Virus record (IMG/VR): IMGVR_UViG_3300027710_000069
Span: 1 to 36,667 of that record
Length of the DNA stretch: 36,667 nucleotides
Source of the DNA: a virus
Direction: 5' to 3' (one strand)
The notes under the pieces were generated by a model. That model was not told where the DNA came from and ran no database searches. It saw only the letters and a list, made by a program, of their open reading frames with translations. Both the position numbers and the translations under genes were made by a program. How positions within the stretch are numbered: position 1 is the first letter of the stretch; every line of letters begins with the position of its first letter. Shown here piece after piece: positions 16,201 to 23,432 of this stretch.

Positions 16201-18480
16201 TTAGACCCTGATTCTAAGGATGTCTTTTCTGAGTTTTATAAAGACCTGCAAAAAACTACTAAACGCTTTACAGACATGAGGGATCGCAACTACTTCCCGC
16301 GTTCACGTCTTGGTCAGTTCTATGTCAGAGTTATCGCAACGGAGGACGAAACTACATGGGAAAACTACACAGCAAACGAAGGAGAAACCGTCGGATTCTA
16401 TTCTTTCGATACGGAAAAAGAGCAGAAAGAATTTCTCGAATCTGTGAAGAACGAGACAGCGACAAGTGGTGGCGTGAGATTTTACGGCAGCAAGATGGCA
16501 TCATCAATCTACTCAACGATGGGGATGCCGAATGTGATTGTAGAGAAAGTTAGGAAGGAGCTTGAAGCAGAAGGAACACTTTCAGTCGAAGACAAACGGG
16601 TGCTTAAAGACTTAGCACTTGAACTAAGTCCTGGTAAAAAGTTTCTTAAGCACATGACTCGCCGCAAAGGTATCGCTGGTTATAACGAAGATGCTGCTCG
16701 AGTCTACGCTAATTATATGGCATCCGCTAGTAACCATATAGCCAGAGCCGAACATGCTTCTGACATGGCGGACGCTTTGCAACGTATGGAAGATTTTCCA
16801 AAGCAATACTCTGCAAACTATAACAAGACTTTAGCCAACGGCATTCAGTCAATTACTGAGTATTATAAACGACACTTTAAATATGTGATGGCTCCTGACA
16901 ACGATTTTGCAAACCTTCGGGCAGCGGGTTTTCTCTGGTATTTGGGTTTTAATATTAAGTCAGCTGCTGTAAACTTTATGCAGACGCCTTTAGTGCTTTA
17001 CCCAGTCCTGGCTGGCTACACATCAGATGCACATGCAATGCGTCGTATTGGTGGTGCTTTGCAGGACGTCTTTAAAGCAGTTAAAAAACCAGATACTTTA
17101 GAGCCAGACTTGCTAGTCACTATTGACGAAATGATCAAAGCAGGTCTGATAGACGAATCTATGGTTTCTGATTTAGCAGCAATGGGTGAAGAGACTGGGC
17201 TTCGTCGTTTAGTCCCTGGGTATGATTTGCAATCTTCGTATCAAAAGTTTTCTTACTATGCTGGATCTATGTTCCGTTATGGCGAGAAGTTTAATCGAAT
17301 GGTTGCAACAATAGCTTCACATCGTATTGCAAAAGACAGAGGGTTAACCGATCAAGACGAGATTACAAAGTTTGTTCGTGACGTTATTCAATCATCTCAA
17401 TTTGAATATTCAAGATTCAATCGGGCTGAGTTCATGCGTGGTAAAAAGTCTGTTATCTTTTTATTTTGGCAATACATGCAACACGCAAGCTACCTCTTTT
17501 TCGGTGGCAAGGGCGGAAAGACTGCGCTTCGTATGTGGATCTTAGCAGGCGTCATTGCAGGTCTGGAAGGCTTGCCGTTTGCAGAGCTTTTACTAGGACT
17601 GTTAGACCTTGGCGGAACTAAGGTCAAAGCCATCTTTGGATCGCAAGACCCTCGTGTAGACATTCGTAAAGAGATTCGTGAAATACTTGTCGAGATGGAG
17701 GTTAATCCTGACTTAATCTTGCGAGGCACTTCTCACTCTTATGGTATGTTTGCTTTCCACATGCTGCCATTTTTGGGAGTTCCTTTCCCAAACGTAAACA
17801 CACGAGGGTCTTTAGGTTATGGCGATCCGATTCCTTGGTTCGATGGGTTAACTGACCCGACTGTGACTGATGTGGAAAAAGCCGTCTATAAAACAGTAGC
17901 TGGTGTTGCAGGTCCGATTGGTGGTATTACTTTGACAGGTGTGCAGGCCATGATGTCAAATGAACCAGACCAATGGAAACGGTGGGAAGCGGCAGCTCCA
18001 ACCTTCATTCGTAACGCGTCGGCGGGTACACGCTGGCTTGCTCGTGGGGAAGAAGTTACAAGACAGCAGGCCAAGCTCGTTGGTTTTGAGACACCAGAGG
18101 AACGCATTAGCGCAGTCCTGAAAGCGATGGGCTTCCAAGCAACTGCTTTAGATACTCAACGTGAGCAGATGCGTGCAGTCCAGGTTGCAGCTATGTACTA
18201 CGAGTCACGACGTAGTGCCTTACTTGACCGAGTAAGCTACGCATATGCAACAAACAATCGGGAAGCTATTCGAGATGCAATGGATGATGTGACAGATTTT
18301 AATAAGGAGTTATTAAAGACACCTTCATTAGCACCGCTGACCATCAGTGGTAAAACTCTGAACAAGAGTATCAGCGGGAAGCTTGAAGTTAAAGCAGAAA
18401 TCGAAGCAAACATTTTACAAGGAGAAAACATGTACTTGCTTCAAAAAGATATCCAAAAACTTTACCCAACAGGACAATAA
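13273..18480 (+). CDS. Giant internal virion/ejection protein with gluzincin-like metallopeptidase motif
   Basis: 1735 residues; AGGA upstream of ATG 13273. A membrane-like segment lies at about 128-160 (AAGVALASIPVVGWGLAGAY). Residues 595-599 are HELGH within TLLHELGHLM, the HExxH zinc motif, and YAAEQ with Glu 671 follows about 75 residues later and could be the third ligand, as in gluzincins. The remainder is mostly helical, with another hydrophobic region at about 1390-1450 (MWILAGVIAGLEGLPFAELLLG). Size and position match the largest ejection protein of podoviruses (T7 gp16 class), but with a peptidase motif where others carry a transglycosylase. Activity is not proven. Confidence 0.75.
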   Translation: MATINIDAILGEEPSAVMQTTSQVQAPQSNDDFLNEVWQGQRPGTPGLAAPATSTSPVVISIDNRSSFEVGTDAGMRGIKQIESNIYSAFGAFDKAQEIEADIAANYAPANPDITADNASIAGFAGEAIASNVPNLAAGVALASIPVVGWGLAGAYFFTQLYGESRKNILDETGTDNPLAAIGPASINTLMEMNPVLKVANKLGLGSAAKKSIADVAKEASEKGVLTRTKDALKFAGEIGVKEGAIEVAQQMSNLATVRVLQNEAIIQSLDKQEVNEAINNFAGGMFGGAVLGGAAQTYADISVDKKAVKQVEEIERQIQFHDDLINKVVAMKEQATPSNRIAEGLAAATIKPDTSTTTPSQAQPTTSSDPITAMQDNADIADKEKAPAQSLKQEALDINTPIAETVVALPQEQQDVFLNGLRQQRYALEQRLNFIDKTLTSIGESATPLTGGSMIPLVEEQNLQVLTGELQAPALLNLANPDMKQYVRDPDGVVTSKSPTLGVSGTSVVSSVDLNQSFVGGHSTFFDIVDQFNSIVKDLGMDINPTTKSPMKFVIEVNNEKDSQAAVQDTNTYVMRLGTNGAMTMQNATETLLHELGHLMKINILASAPKEVYQAINASWQDRLMSVKYRDAFVNQNKPTDRRKVPHSKINARDFNSEIYDTSLPEYAAEQFYRALVNKVGKGDFNMRKQAPSMFANFLKRFRRLFAQSKSMQSKFAPTNYKQETFDRFVERMTLTRQIAELKAKEQQATYDKKAAAEVMGETRTADLPKSDLEKVSLFMRKMGVSEENADRFDEMVNLNMGFLGEGTLGASMKGVMTPIQIAEQADKRGFNLPYQYMEIVQAFQQTKMKIVEAADTVMKSWQSESQHARDVSRMLFVASTASDQKGRRLTAEELEVIKNDLKISDLAFASWQQTDESLRLVLDPMEATSIYEVARANIPNRAKAKEFRDRYMEATSEGERMDLVEEYTGESAINLDPDSKDVFSEFYKDLQKTTKRFTDMRDRNYFPRSRLGQFYVRVIATEDETTWENYTANEGETVGFYSFDTEKEQKEFLESVKNETATSGGVRFYGSKMASSIYSTMGMPNVIVEKVRKELEAEGTLSVEDKRVLKDLALELSPGKKFLKHMTRRKGIAGYNEDAARVYANYMASASNHIARAEHASDMADALQRMEDFPKQYSANYNKTLANGIQSITEYYKRHFKYVMAPDNDFANLRAAGFLWYLGFNIKSAAVNFMQTPLVLYPVLAGYTSDAHAMRRIGGALQDVFKAVKKPDTLEPDLLVTIDEMIKAGLIDESMVSDLAAMGEETGLRRLVPGYDLQSSYQKFSYYAGSMFRYGEKFNRMVATIASHRIAKDRGLTDQDEITKFVRDVIQSSQFEYSRFNRAEFMRGKKSVIFLFWQYMQHASYLFFGGKGGKTALRMWILAGVIAGLEGLPFAELLLGLLDLGGTKVKAIFGSQDPRVDIRKEIREILVEMEVNPDLILRGTSHSYGMFAFHMLPFLGVPFPNVNTRGSLGYGDPIPWFDGLTDPTVTDVEKAVYKTVAGVAGPIGGITLTGVQAMMSNEPDQWKRWEAAAPTFIRNASAGTRWLARGEEVTRQQAKLVGFETPEERISAVLKAMGFQATALDTQREQMRAVQVAAMYYESRRSALLDRVSYAYATNNREAIRDAMDDVTDFNKELLKTPSLAPLTISGKTLNKSISGKLEVKAEIEANILQGENMYLLQKDIQKLYPTGQ

Positions 18481-18481
18481 C

Positions 18482-18859
18482 ATGATAGTGATTATTAAAG
18501 AATTTACCCACGATGAGTTTTCTTGTAAGTGTGGCAAGTGCAATCTTGGTTACGAAGATATGGATGATCGGTTGCTTTCACAACTCTTTACCGCAAGAAA
18601 GAAAGCAAACATCCCTTTTATCATAAGCTCTGCAATTCGCTGCGAAGAGCATAATGAAAATGAAGGAGGGTCTCATGACTCGTCACACTTACGCGGCATG
18701 GCTGTTGACATAAAGTTTGTAAATGGCTTAGACTTAATTATTAAGGTTGGGGTTTTATTGGCGGCAGGCTTTAAACGGATGGGTGTGAATTGGCGTCTAA
18801 AGTTTATTCATGTAGATGTCGATCCTGGAAAGCCGCAAGGCATGTTCCAATATAAGTAA
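18482..18859 (+). CDS. Endolysin-type M15 peptidase (D-Ala-D-Ala carboxypeptidase-like)
   Basis: 125 residues from ATG 18482, with AGGAC upstream; a longer frame reaches back into the giant gene and is not used. The pattern EFSCKCGKC at the N-terminus, SAIRCEEHN, GGSHDSSHLRGMAVDI (His 69, Asp 76) and FIHVDVDPGKP (His 110) is that of peptidase family M15A (PF08291-like), a zinc enzyme cutting peptidoglycan cross-links or stem peptides. Residues His 69, Asp 76 and His 110 are the expected zinc ligands. Last gene of the left arm; no signal peptide, so it would need the holin. Confidence 0.85.
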   Translation: MIVIIKEFTHDEFSCKCGKCNLGYEDMDDRLLSQLFTARKKANIPFIISSAIRCEEHNENEGGSHDSSHLRGMAVDIKFVNGLDLIIKVGVLLAAGFKRMGVNWRLKFIHVDVDPGKPQGMFQYK

Positions 18860-18863
18860 AAAG

Positions 18864-18889
18864 AAAGGGAGCCTAGTGCTCCCTTTTTT
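18864..18889. terminator. Bidirectional terminator between the converging arms
   Basis: AAAGGGAGC (18864-18872), loop CTAGT, GCTCCCTTT (18878-18886), followed by T to 18889. The opposite strand has TTTCTTTTTA after the same stem, so it can stop both the rightward late transcript and the leftward transcript. It touches the second 31-bp element. Confidence 0.85.
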
Positions 18890-18919
18890 ACTGGTATAAT
18901 AGCAGGCAAATTACCTGTA
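18889..18919. promoter_or_regulatory. 31-bp TACNNGTA-bounded element, copy 2
   Basis: Ends are TACTGGTA and TACCTGTA, 23 bp apart start to start. On the + strand it contains TGGTATAATAGC, an extended -10-like sequence; on the - strand TTTGCCTGCTATTATAC. It lies between the bidirectional terminator and the stop of the DUF3987 gene, where a promoter would be hard to explain in either direction. This position is the best argument that the elements are not simply promoters. Confidence 0.75.
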
Positions 18920-18926
18920 TAAATTA

Positions 18927-20153
18927 TTACAAAATATCCGAAGGCATAATATAATACTCTGACTTTATTTGCTTAATTGCAATTTGCCTCGCAAATAAAG
19001 CCGCCTGTAAACCAGCTTCAAATTCATTGTAAGTCACAGATGTTGACATCATTCTGAATAAGACATTCTTAGGAACCCCTTTAGTCTGCCCGCGCATATT
19101 CTTAATAATAAGATTGTATGCCTGTATCTTATCTGATGTTACGATGGCTTGGTAAATAGCCCTCAGTTCTATTTCAGACTTTAACAACAAGTCTTCAGCC
19201 ATAGCCATATCGTCTATTGTTATGACCATTTCACTAGACCGAGCAGCACTGACTACCATAGCCACTTTGTGAAGATGTGTCTGACGTCGAGCTAAGTACG
19301 CTTGAAACATCTCACCTGTTAAATGCTGTGGTGCTTTTGTTTGAAACTCGTTGTACCAAGATTCACCAAAAGCAATAGCATCATCATCCATTACAAACTC
19401 ACCACGCAAGAGTTTGATATTATTTAAATCCTGTAACAACTGCGTTCGCAATTCCGTTGCATACTTATTAGCACTCGGATAAGCTACTAACTTTGATTTC
19501 TTGTCGGCATAAACAAAGATAGTCCTAGAGAAGAACCCGCCATCAATAGCATACTTGCCTCCGTTGTTAGTTAACCAACTAGGAGTGGTGCAAGCAATCA
19601 TGTTTAAAAAAGGGCGGGAGATTTCCATTTCACCACCACTCCGTGTACGTCGTTTAAACGACGGCCCGCCGTCCCAAATGTCAACAAGTAAATCAATCAT
19701 CGACCCATCATGATCTGAGTTAAGCAAAACCCCCAACTCAGATGCAAACACCTGCAAGCAAGACATGGTATGCAACTTACCATTACCCATATCGACTTGC
19801 GTTTCACCATCTTTTAACTCATCAAGAAAGGCTTGCCACGACGCACTTCCTCGAAACATTCTGATACCTTTAATCTCTTCAAGCATGTCCATACCAGCAC
19901 GCGCTGTAGTAGACTTAGTAGCAATCCCCGGAGGTGCTACAAAGGTAATATAAAAAGACGGCTGTATTTCAAAACGACCTATCTTTACAAAACACTTACG
20001 ACCAAGAGCGCCGGCTATTGCACTTACAGCAGTCCACAAATGAAACGCTTTAGGCGCCTCTGTGTTATCTGTGTAATCTATGTAACCGTCGATCCAGTTT
20101 TCAAAATTTCTTGTTGGCTTTACTAGGGCAATGTTATCAGTGTTACTAGCCAT
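18927..20153 (-). CDS. DUF3987-like helicase/primase-associated ATPase
   Basis: 408 residues, GGAGGA before ATG 20153. FVAPPGIATKSTT (about 72-83) is a Walker A variant in the position used by DUF3987 proteins, LQVFASELGVLL is the matching Walker B-like strand, and FLNMIACTTPSWL followed by GGFFSRTIFVYADK are further family patterns. DUF3987 proteins are thought to act in phage or element replication as helicase or primase-helicase partners. In Walker A the usual GK(S/T) is present as TKST. It is last in the leftward transcript, after the polymerase pieces; a canonical replicative helicase is otherwise missing here, so this is the candidate. Confidence 0.7.
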   Translation of the reverse strand: MASNTDNIALVKPTRNFENWIDGYIDYTDNTEAPKAFHLWTAVSAIAGALGRKCFVKIGRFEIQPSFYITFVAPPGIATKSTTARAGMDMLEEIKGIRMFRGSASWQAFLDELKDGETQVDMGNGKLHTMSCLQVFASELGVLLNSDHDGSMIDLLVDIWDGGPSFKRRTRSGGEMEISRPFLNMIACTTPSWLTNNGGKYAIDGGFFSRTIFVYADKKSKLVAYPSANKYATELRTQLLQDLNNIKLLRGEFVMDDDAIAFGESWYNEFQTKAPQHLTGEMFQAYLARRQTHLHKVAMVVSAARSSEMVITIDDMAMAEDLLLKSEIELRAIYQAIVTSDKIQAYNLIIKNMRGQTKGVPKNVLFRMMSTSVTYNEFEAGLQAALFARQIAIKQIKSEYYIMPSDIL

Positions 20154-20213
20154 AAGGCTAATCCTCCGGCTTATCCCGCCTTTATTATATGTAAGTTAAG
20201 TTACCCTACAGGG

Positions 20214-21083
20214 CTATGCGGCAAGCGGCCATAACGTATTGCGTTGCGTTGTAGCAAGACCTGTTTTACCATCAATAACCCAACCATCCCAAGTCACATC
20301 ATCTAACTTACCAAAGTCAAGTCCGATGCCGAGTGTACTTGGCAGAACAACGGGATCATTATACGGTAAAACTACGGAGTTAAAAGCTGCTTGCACTAAA
20401 GGCGCTGCTTCGTCCAGTCTGCCTTCTGCAATTTGAAACGCAAGGGAGTCATGCACTTGCATCTTAACTTCAAGTAAAGACTTGTCAATTAAATCTAACT
20501 CTTTCCATACCATATTGATTACGTTACCGACAGTCGACTGTGGTATCCAAGCCAAGGCTTCACTAAGAGCATTAGCATGGTCACGCCCATCAAAGAAGTT
20601 TTTAGTAAAGCCAAAAATATTTGTGACTTTCTTTTCAACCATCATCTGATTGTAAATTCGCTTATGCCAAGCTGCAATCTTTGGGTGCGCGCCAAACCAA
20701 TTTTTAATAAAGAGCTCAGCTTCAAGCACAGTGATACCAAGCGTAGACGCAAGCGTAGTCGGGTATACATTGTAATTAACTGCGTGTACGCCAGCCTTAG
20801 CTCGAGCTCTGTTTGGGTGGTCTTTTGTGGGACATGAGCCAAAGATAGCTTTAGCATTTTCAGTGTGCAAATCCATAGTTGGATCCAAAAAGATTTCTTT
20901 AAGGATTTCATCATCAGCATCCCAAGCTACAACACGGGCATCTGCTTGAGCTAAGTCAGCATCTGCCGCAATAAACCCTTCATCTGGTAAAAAGAGTTGC
21001 TTAATGTTTACCTGCTTTACGCCTTTGCCAAACGGAGGACGCTTCGGTGCTGCATAAAAATTCTGATTTAAAAGACCATTCAT
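20214..21083 (-). CDS. DNA polymerase I, C-terminal (catalytic palm/fingers) piece
   Basis: 289 residues. Motif A is DADLAQADARVVAW (about 41-54), the O-helix region (motif B) RARAKAGVHAVNYNVYP (about 92-108) and motif C QVHDSLAF (about 210-217). These are the catalytic parts of family A DNA polymerase; the exonuclease and the first palm motif are in the upstream gene. The gene starts 2 bases after that gene's stop, in the -1 frame, with AAGGG six bases before ATG 21083, so it can be translated separately. The pieces would have to associate, or be fused by frameshifting. Confidence 0.85.
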   Translation of the reverse strand: MNGLLNQNFYAAPKRPPFGKGVKQVNIKQLFLPDEGFIAADADLAQADARVVAWDADDEILKEIFLDPTMDLHTENAKAIFGSCPTKDHPNRARAKAGVHAVNYNVYPTTLASTLGITVLEAELFIKNWFGAHPKIAAWHKRIYNQMMVEKKVTNIFGFTKNFFDGRDHANALSEALAWIPQSTVGNVINMVWKELDLIDKSLLEVKMQVHDSLAFQIAEGRLDEAAPLVQAAFNSVVLPYNDPVVLPSTLGIGLDFGKLDDVTWDGWVIDGKTGLATTQRNTLWPLAA

Positions 21084-21085
21084 AA

Positions 21086-22735
21086 TTAACCCTTACTCAA
21101 ATTCTGTAAATTGAAACCCTGATCAAACGCATCTTGTTTAGATGCAAGTCTAAAAGTGTCAGTCCCAGGTAGCATATAAGTAGTACGAGCGCGGCCATCC
21201 GGACTTACATGAGCAGCCAAATATAAATTATAAAACTGCATCACAGACCTGTAGGTGCGTAGCACATCACAAACCAGTCGAAGGATTGGCTCACGCTTTC
21301 CGATGTTAATAAGAGCATCATCATTTGTGGTCGGTCTCTTAGTCTTTTTATCCAACACAGGCTCAATGCCAAGCTGTTTGTAAAACAAAAAGGACATCTG
21401 CGTTGGCGAATCAAACCAAAAAGAATTACCAGTCGCATTTACCTTTTCTTGCGGAATCATATAAAGCAACCACGCTTTATAGTCAGCAATCTTTACTTCG
21501 TATTCACGACGCCAGCGCTGTTGCAACGCTTTGTCAAAACGAATACCAGCAATGACTGGTTTTAAAATGATGTTTTGCATCTCACGTTGAAAGCTCACAG
21601 GCAGTGTCTCTCCCATCCGCTTATGAACTTTGTCAAGTTCTTCATAGACTTCAAATGTATAGCAGTTATCGTAACCATTGTAGAGGGCATACGTTTTAAA
21701 ATCATCTGCTGACTTAAACGATTTGTGAAAGTCTTTACCGTCCTGTTTCCAGTAACGATACCAGGAGCAATACAATGATGAAAGAAAAGCCAAGTCTAAT
21801 GACAAGCCCTTTGTGAAAAGCACATGAGCTTCAACCATGGTATCGCGATAAATTTTTGGAAGAAAGCCCCAACGAGTTGTCACATACTGGATATCGTATT
21901 GAAAGTTTTGACCGATAATCTGAATGTTAGGATGGGTTAAAAAAGTTTTAAGCTTTTTAACAATAGCAAATTCTTGGTCAACTGACCAATACGAAGTCCC
22001 ATCTGGTTTAATAAACGGGATAACCAGAGCGTTGCGTTTATCCCAAGCAAACCCAATAAAGGTGGGCAATGGATTCCTGGTTTCCAAGTCGACAGCGTAC
22101 GGTTTGCAACCCGTTGCCAATGAATCAATATGCCAATCCAATTGCTCAATTAATTCATCAAAGCCATATTCAAATTGGATATTAAACTTAGGCATATCCC
22201 AGTTTGATAAATCACGCAGACGAGCTAAGTCACGTTTAAACGGCATATGTCTTTCAGGAGATTTATAAAGAGCTAAAGGCGAGTAAGTCACAAGCATATT
22301 AAACGTAGACCATTTAAGCTGTGAACCACGCCAAGCTTCTATCGACGTGCCAAAACCAAACGCAGACAGAGCAAGCACGCTCATACAGATAATCACTTTA
22401 GGGTTTGTAAAACGAATTGTATCAAACAAATCTGCAAACGGCTTTTCCAAAGAAGGCTCAAAGAAAAAACCACCAGCATGGACGGTATCTTCTCTGTGAA
22501 TCTTCGCCTTAGTCGTCCGGTAAAAATCTGTAATTTTAGAATTACCTAATGGGTATGACAACACTGAGTGCCAAGATACGCGTGAGCAATTAATGCCCAA
22601 TTCGCGCAAGTGTTTATAGACGTATGACTTAGCATTACCGTCTGCTATATGCCCGTTCTCAAACTCACTGATGCTTGGATAATCAAAGACAACAAGAATG
22701 TCGCTGTCTTGGATGGCATGGGTATTAATATACAT
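21086..22735 (-). CDS. DNA polymerase I, N-terminal piece: UDG-like + 3'-5' exonuclease + partial palm/thumb
   Basis: 549 residues from ATG 22735 (GGAG seven bases upstream); a TTG at 22747 lies in the ribosome binding site. Residues about 10-170 look like a uracil-DNA glycosylase-fold domain (PKVIICMSVLALSAFG, then AWRGSQL and MLVTYSPLAL), as in SPO1 polymerase; the usual His of the TxHPS-type motif is Ser 152, so activity is doubtful. The DEDDy exonuclease follows: VDLETRN (Asp 216, Glu 218), GQNFQYD and YNGYDNC. It then has thumb and palm sequence to RLASKQ...FNLQNL and stops at SKG, where other family A polymerases continue to motif A. Confidence 0.85.
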   Translation of the reverse strand: MYINTHAIQDSDILVVFDYPSISEFENGHIADGNAKSYVYKHLRELGINCSRVSWHSVLSYPLGNSKITDFYRTTKAKIHREDTVHAGGFFFEPSLEKPFADLFDTIRFTNPKVIICMSVLALSAFGFGTSIEAWRGSQLKWSTFNMLVTYSPLALYKSPERHMPFKRDLARLRDLSNWDMPKFNIQFEYGFDELIEQLDWHIDSLATGCKPYAVDLETRNPLPTFIGFAWDKRNALVIPFIKPDGTSYWSVDQEFAIVKKLKTFLTHPNIQIIGQNFQYDIQYVTTRWGFLPKIYRDTMVEAHVLFTKGLSLDLAFLSSLYCSWYRYWKQDGKDFHKSFKSADDFKTYALYNGYDNCYTFEVYEELDKVHKRMGETLPVSFQREMQNIILKPVIAGIRFDKALQQRWRREYEVKIADYKAWLLYMIPQEKVNATGNSFWFDSPTQMSFLFYKQLGIEPVLDKKTKRPTTNDDALINIGKREPILRLVCDVLRTYRSVMQFYNLYLAAHVSPDGRARTTYMLPGTDTFRLASKQDAFDQGFNLQNLSKG

Positions 22736-22748
22736 CAAGAACTCCAAA

Positions 22749-22764
22749 GGGGAGCAAGCTCCCC
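22749..22764 (-). terminator. Hairpin directly before the polymerase ribosome binding site
   Basis: GGGGAGC-AA-GCTCCCC, read on either strand, with TTTGGAG following on the - strand. The T run is short, so termination would be weak; it may act as an RNA-stabilising or processing structure. It ends three bases before the GGAG of the polymerase gene. Confidence 0.55.
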
Positions 22765-22771
22765 ATAAAGA

Positions 22772-22918
22772 TTAATACAGACGCAAAGCTATACGCACGG
22801 AACAATGTACACGAGTTAACAACATCGGGATTGGCCATGCTGGGTGTAACGTCTGTTGAGCACCTAACATACGCGCTTCAAAAAGTTTACGTTGATAATC
22901 AGACAGTTGTTTGGTCAT
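22772..22918 (-). CDS. Small hypothetical protein (48 residues)
   Basis: An open frame of 49 codons fills the gap between the DUF4406 and polymerase genes. ATG 22918 has GGAG at a 7-base spacing. The protein begins MTKQLSDYQRKLFEARMLGA, basic and helical, and ends in a hydrophobic/basic IPMLLTRVHCSVRIALRLY. Length and ribosome binding site support translation; no function recognised. The hairpin at 22749-22764 follows its stop. Confidence 0.55.
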   Translation of the reverse strand: MTKQLSDYQRKLFEARMLGAQQTLHPAWPIPMLLTRVHCSVRIALRLY

Positions 22919-23432
22919 TTTTAACTCCAGAATTTAAATAGGTTTCTAAATCTTGTTCTGTGTAGAACACCGGTATTCCATGTCGTGTTGCAAGCTCAAC
23001 TTCCGCAGCCGTTCCTTTTGACTTTGGGTCTGCGTTGAATACATAGACGCAATCACAATACAACAACAAGTCGAGTAAGCCATCAAGCCAGTACCGATGA
23101 CCGCCCCGACCGCTTTGCTCAAGAAAGCTATCTGGGATGTCGTAATCAAAAAGAGCGCAAAGCAAGTGAGGAGTAATTGCAAAGCCGCCAAGCTCATGGA
23201 CACGTATAGCATGAGTACGAGCGTCTTGGATGTTTGCTGTTGTATGTGCTTTGTCAATTCCACGATATGGTCCTGCTAAATAAACTCTTTTAAAATTTGA
23301 ATGACGGCTGACGCTGTAAGGCACCCCTAACGCCGGAGGCATTGTTGAAACTCGCTGAGTTTCCTTGTCATCCCAATGGCCTGAGAACACCATAGATCCG
23401 CCATAATTATCTTCGTTTTCACTGGCACTCAT
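22899..23432 (-). CDS. DUF4406-like / nucleoside deoxyribosyltransferase-fold protein
   Basis: 177 residues. RVYLAGPYRG (about 49-58), NIQDARTHAIRVHELGGFAITPHL and SKGTAAEVELATRHGIPVFY are the family pattern of DUF4406 and the related nucleoside 2-deoxyribosyltransferase fold, which binds nucleotides or nucleosides. The family-type start is at about residue 45; the first 45 residues are a polar, Gly/Ser-rich extension. GGAGG precedes ATG 23432, which overlaps the previous gene by 14 bases. A role in nucleotide salvage or in modifying nucleotide signals is possible. The last 20 bases overlap the 48-residue gene. Confidence 0.7.
   Translation of the reverse strand: MSASENEDNYGGSMVFSGHWDDKETQRVSTMPPALGVPYSVSRHSNFKRVYLAGPYRGIDKAHTTANIQDARTHAIRVHELGGFAITPHLLCALFDYDIPDSFLEQSGRGGHRYWLDGLLDLLLYCDCVYVFNADPKSKGTAAEVELATRHGIPVFYTEQDLETYLNSGVKNDQTTV

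Noticed and set aside
18383-18481. Longer N-terminus of the endolysin
   Set aside because: Added residues are the out-of-frame end of the giant gene and do not resemble a signal peptide; ATG 18482 has AGGAC and gives the family's usual start.
20154-20213. TATAAT on the - strand between polymerase and DUF3987 genes
   Set aside because: No -35 box at a suitable distance; AT-rich spacer is enough to explain it.
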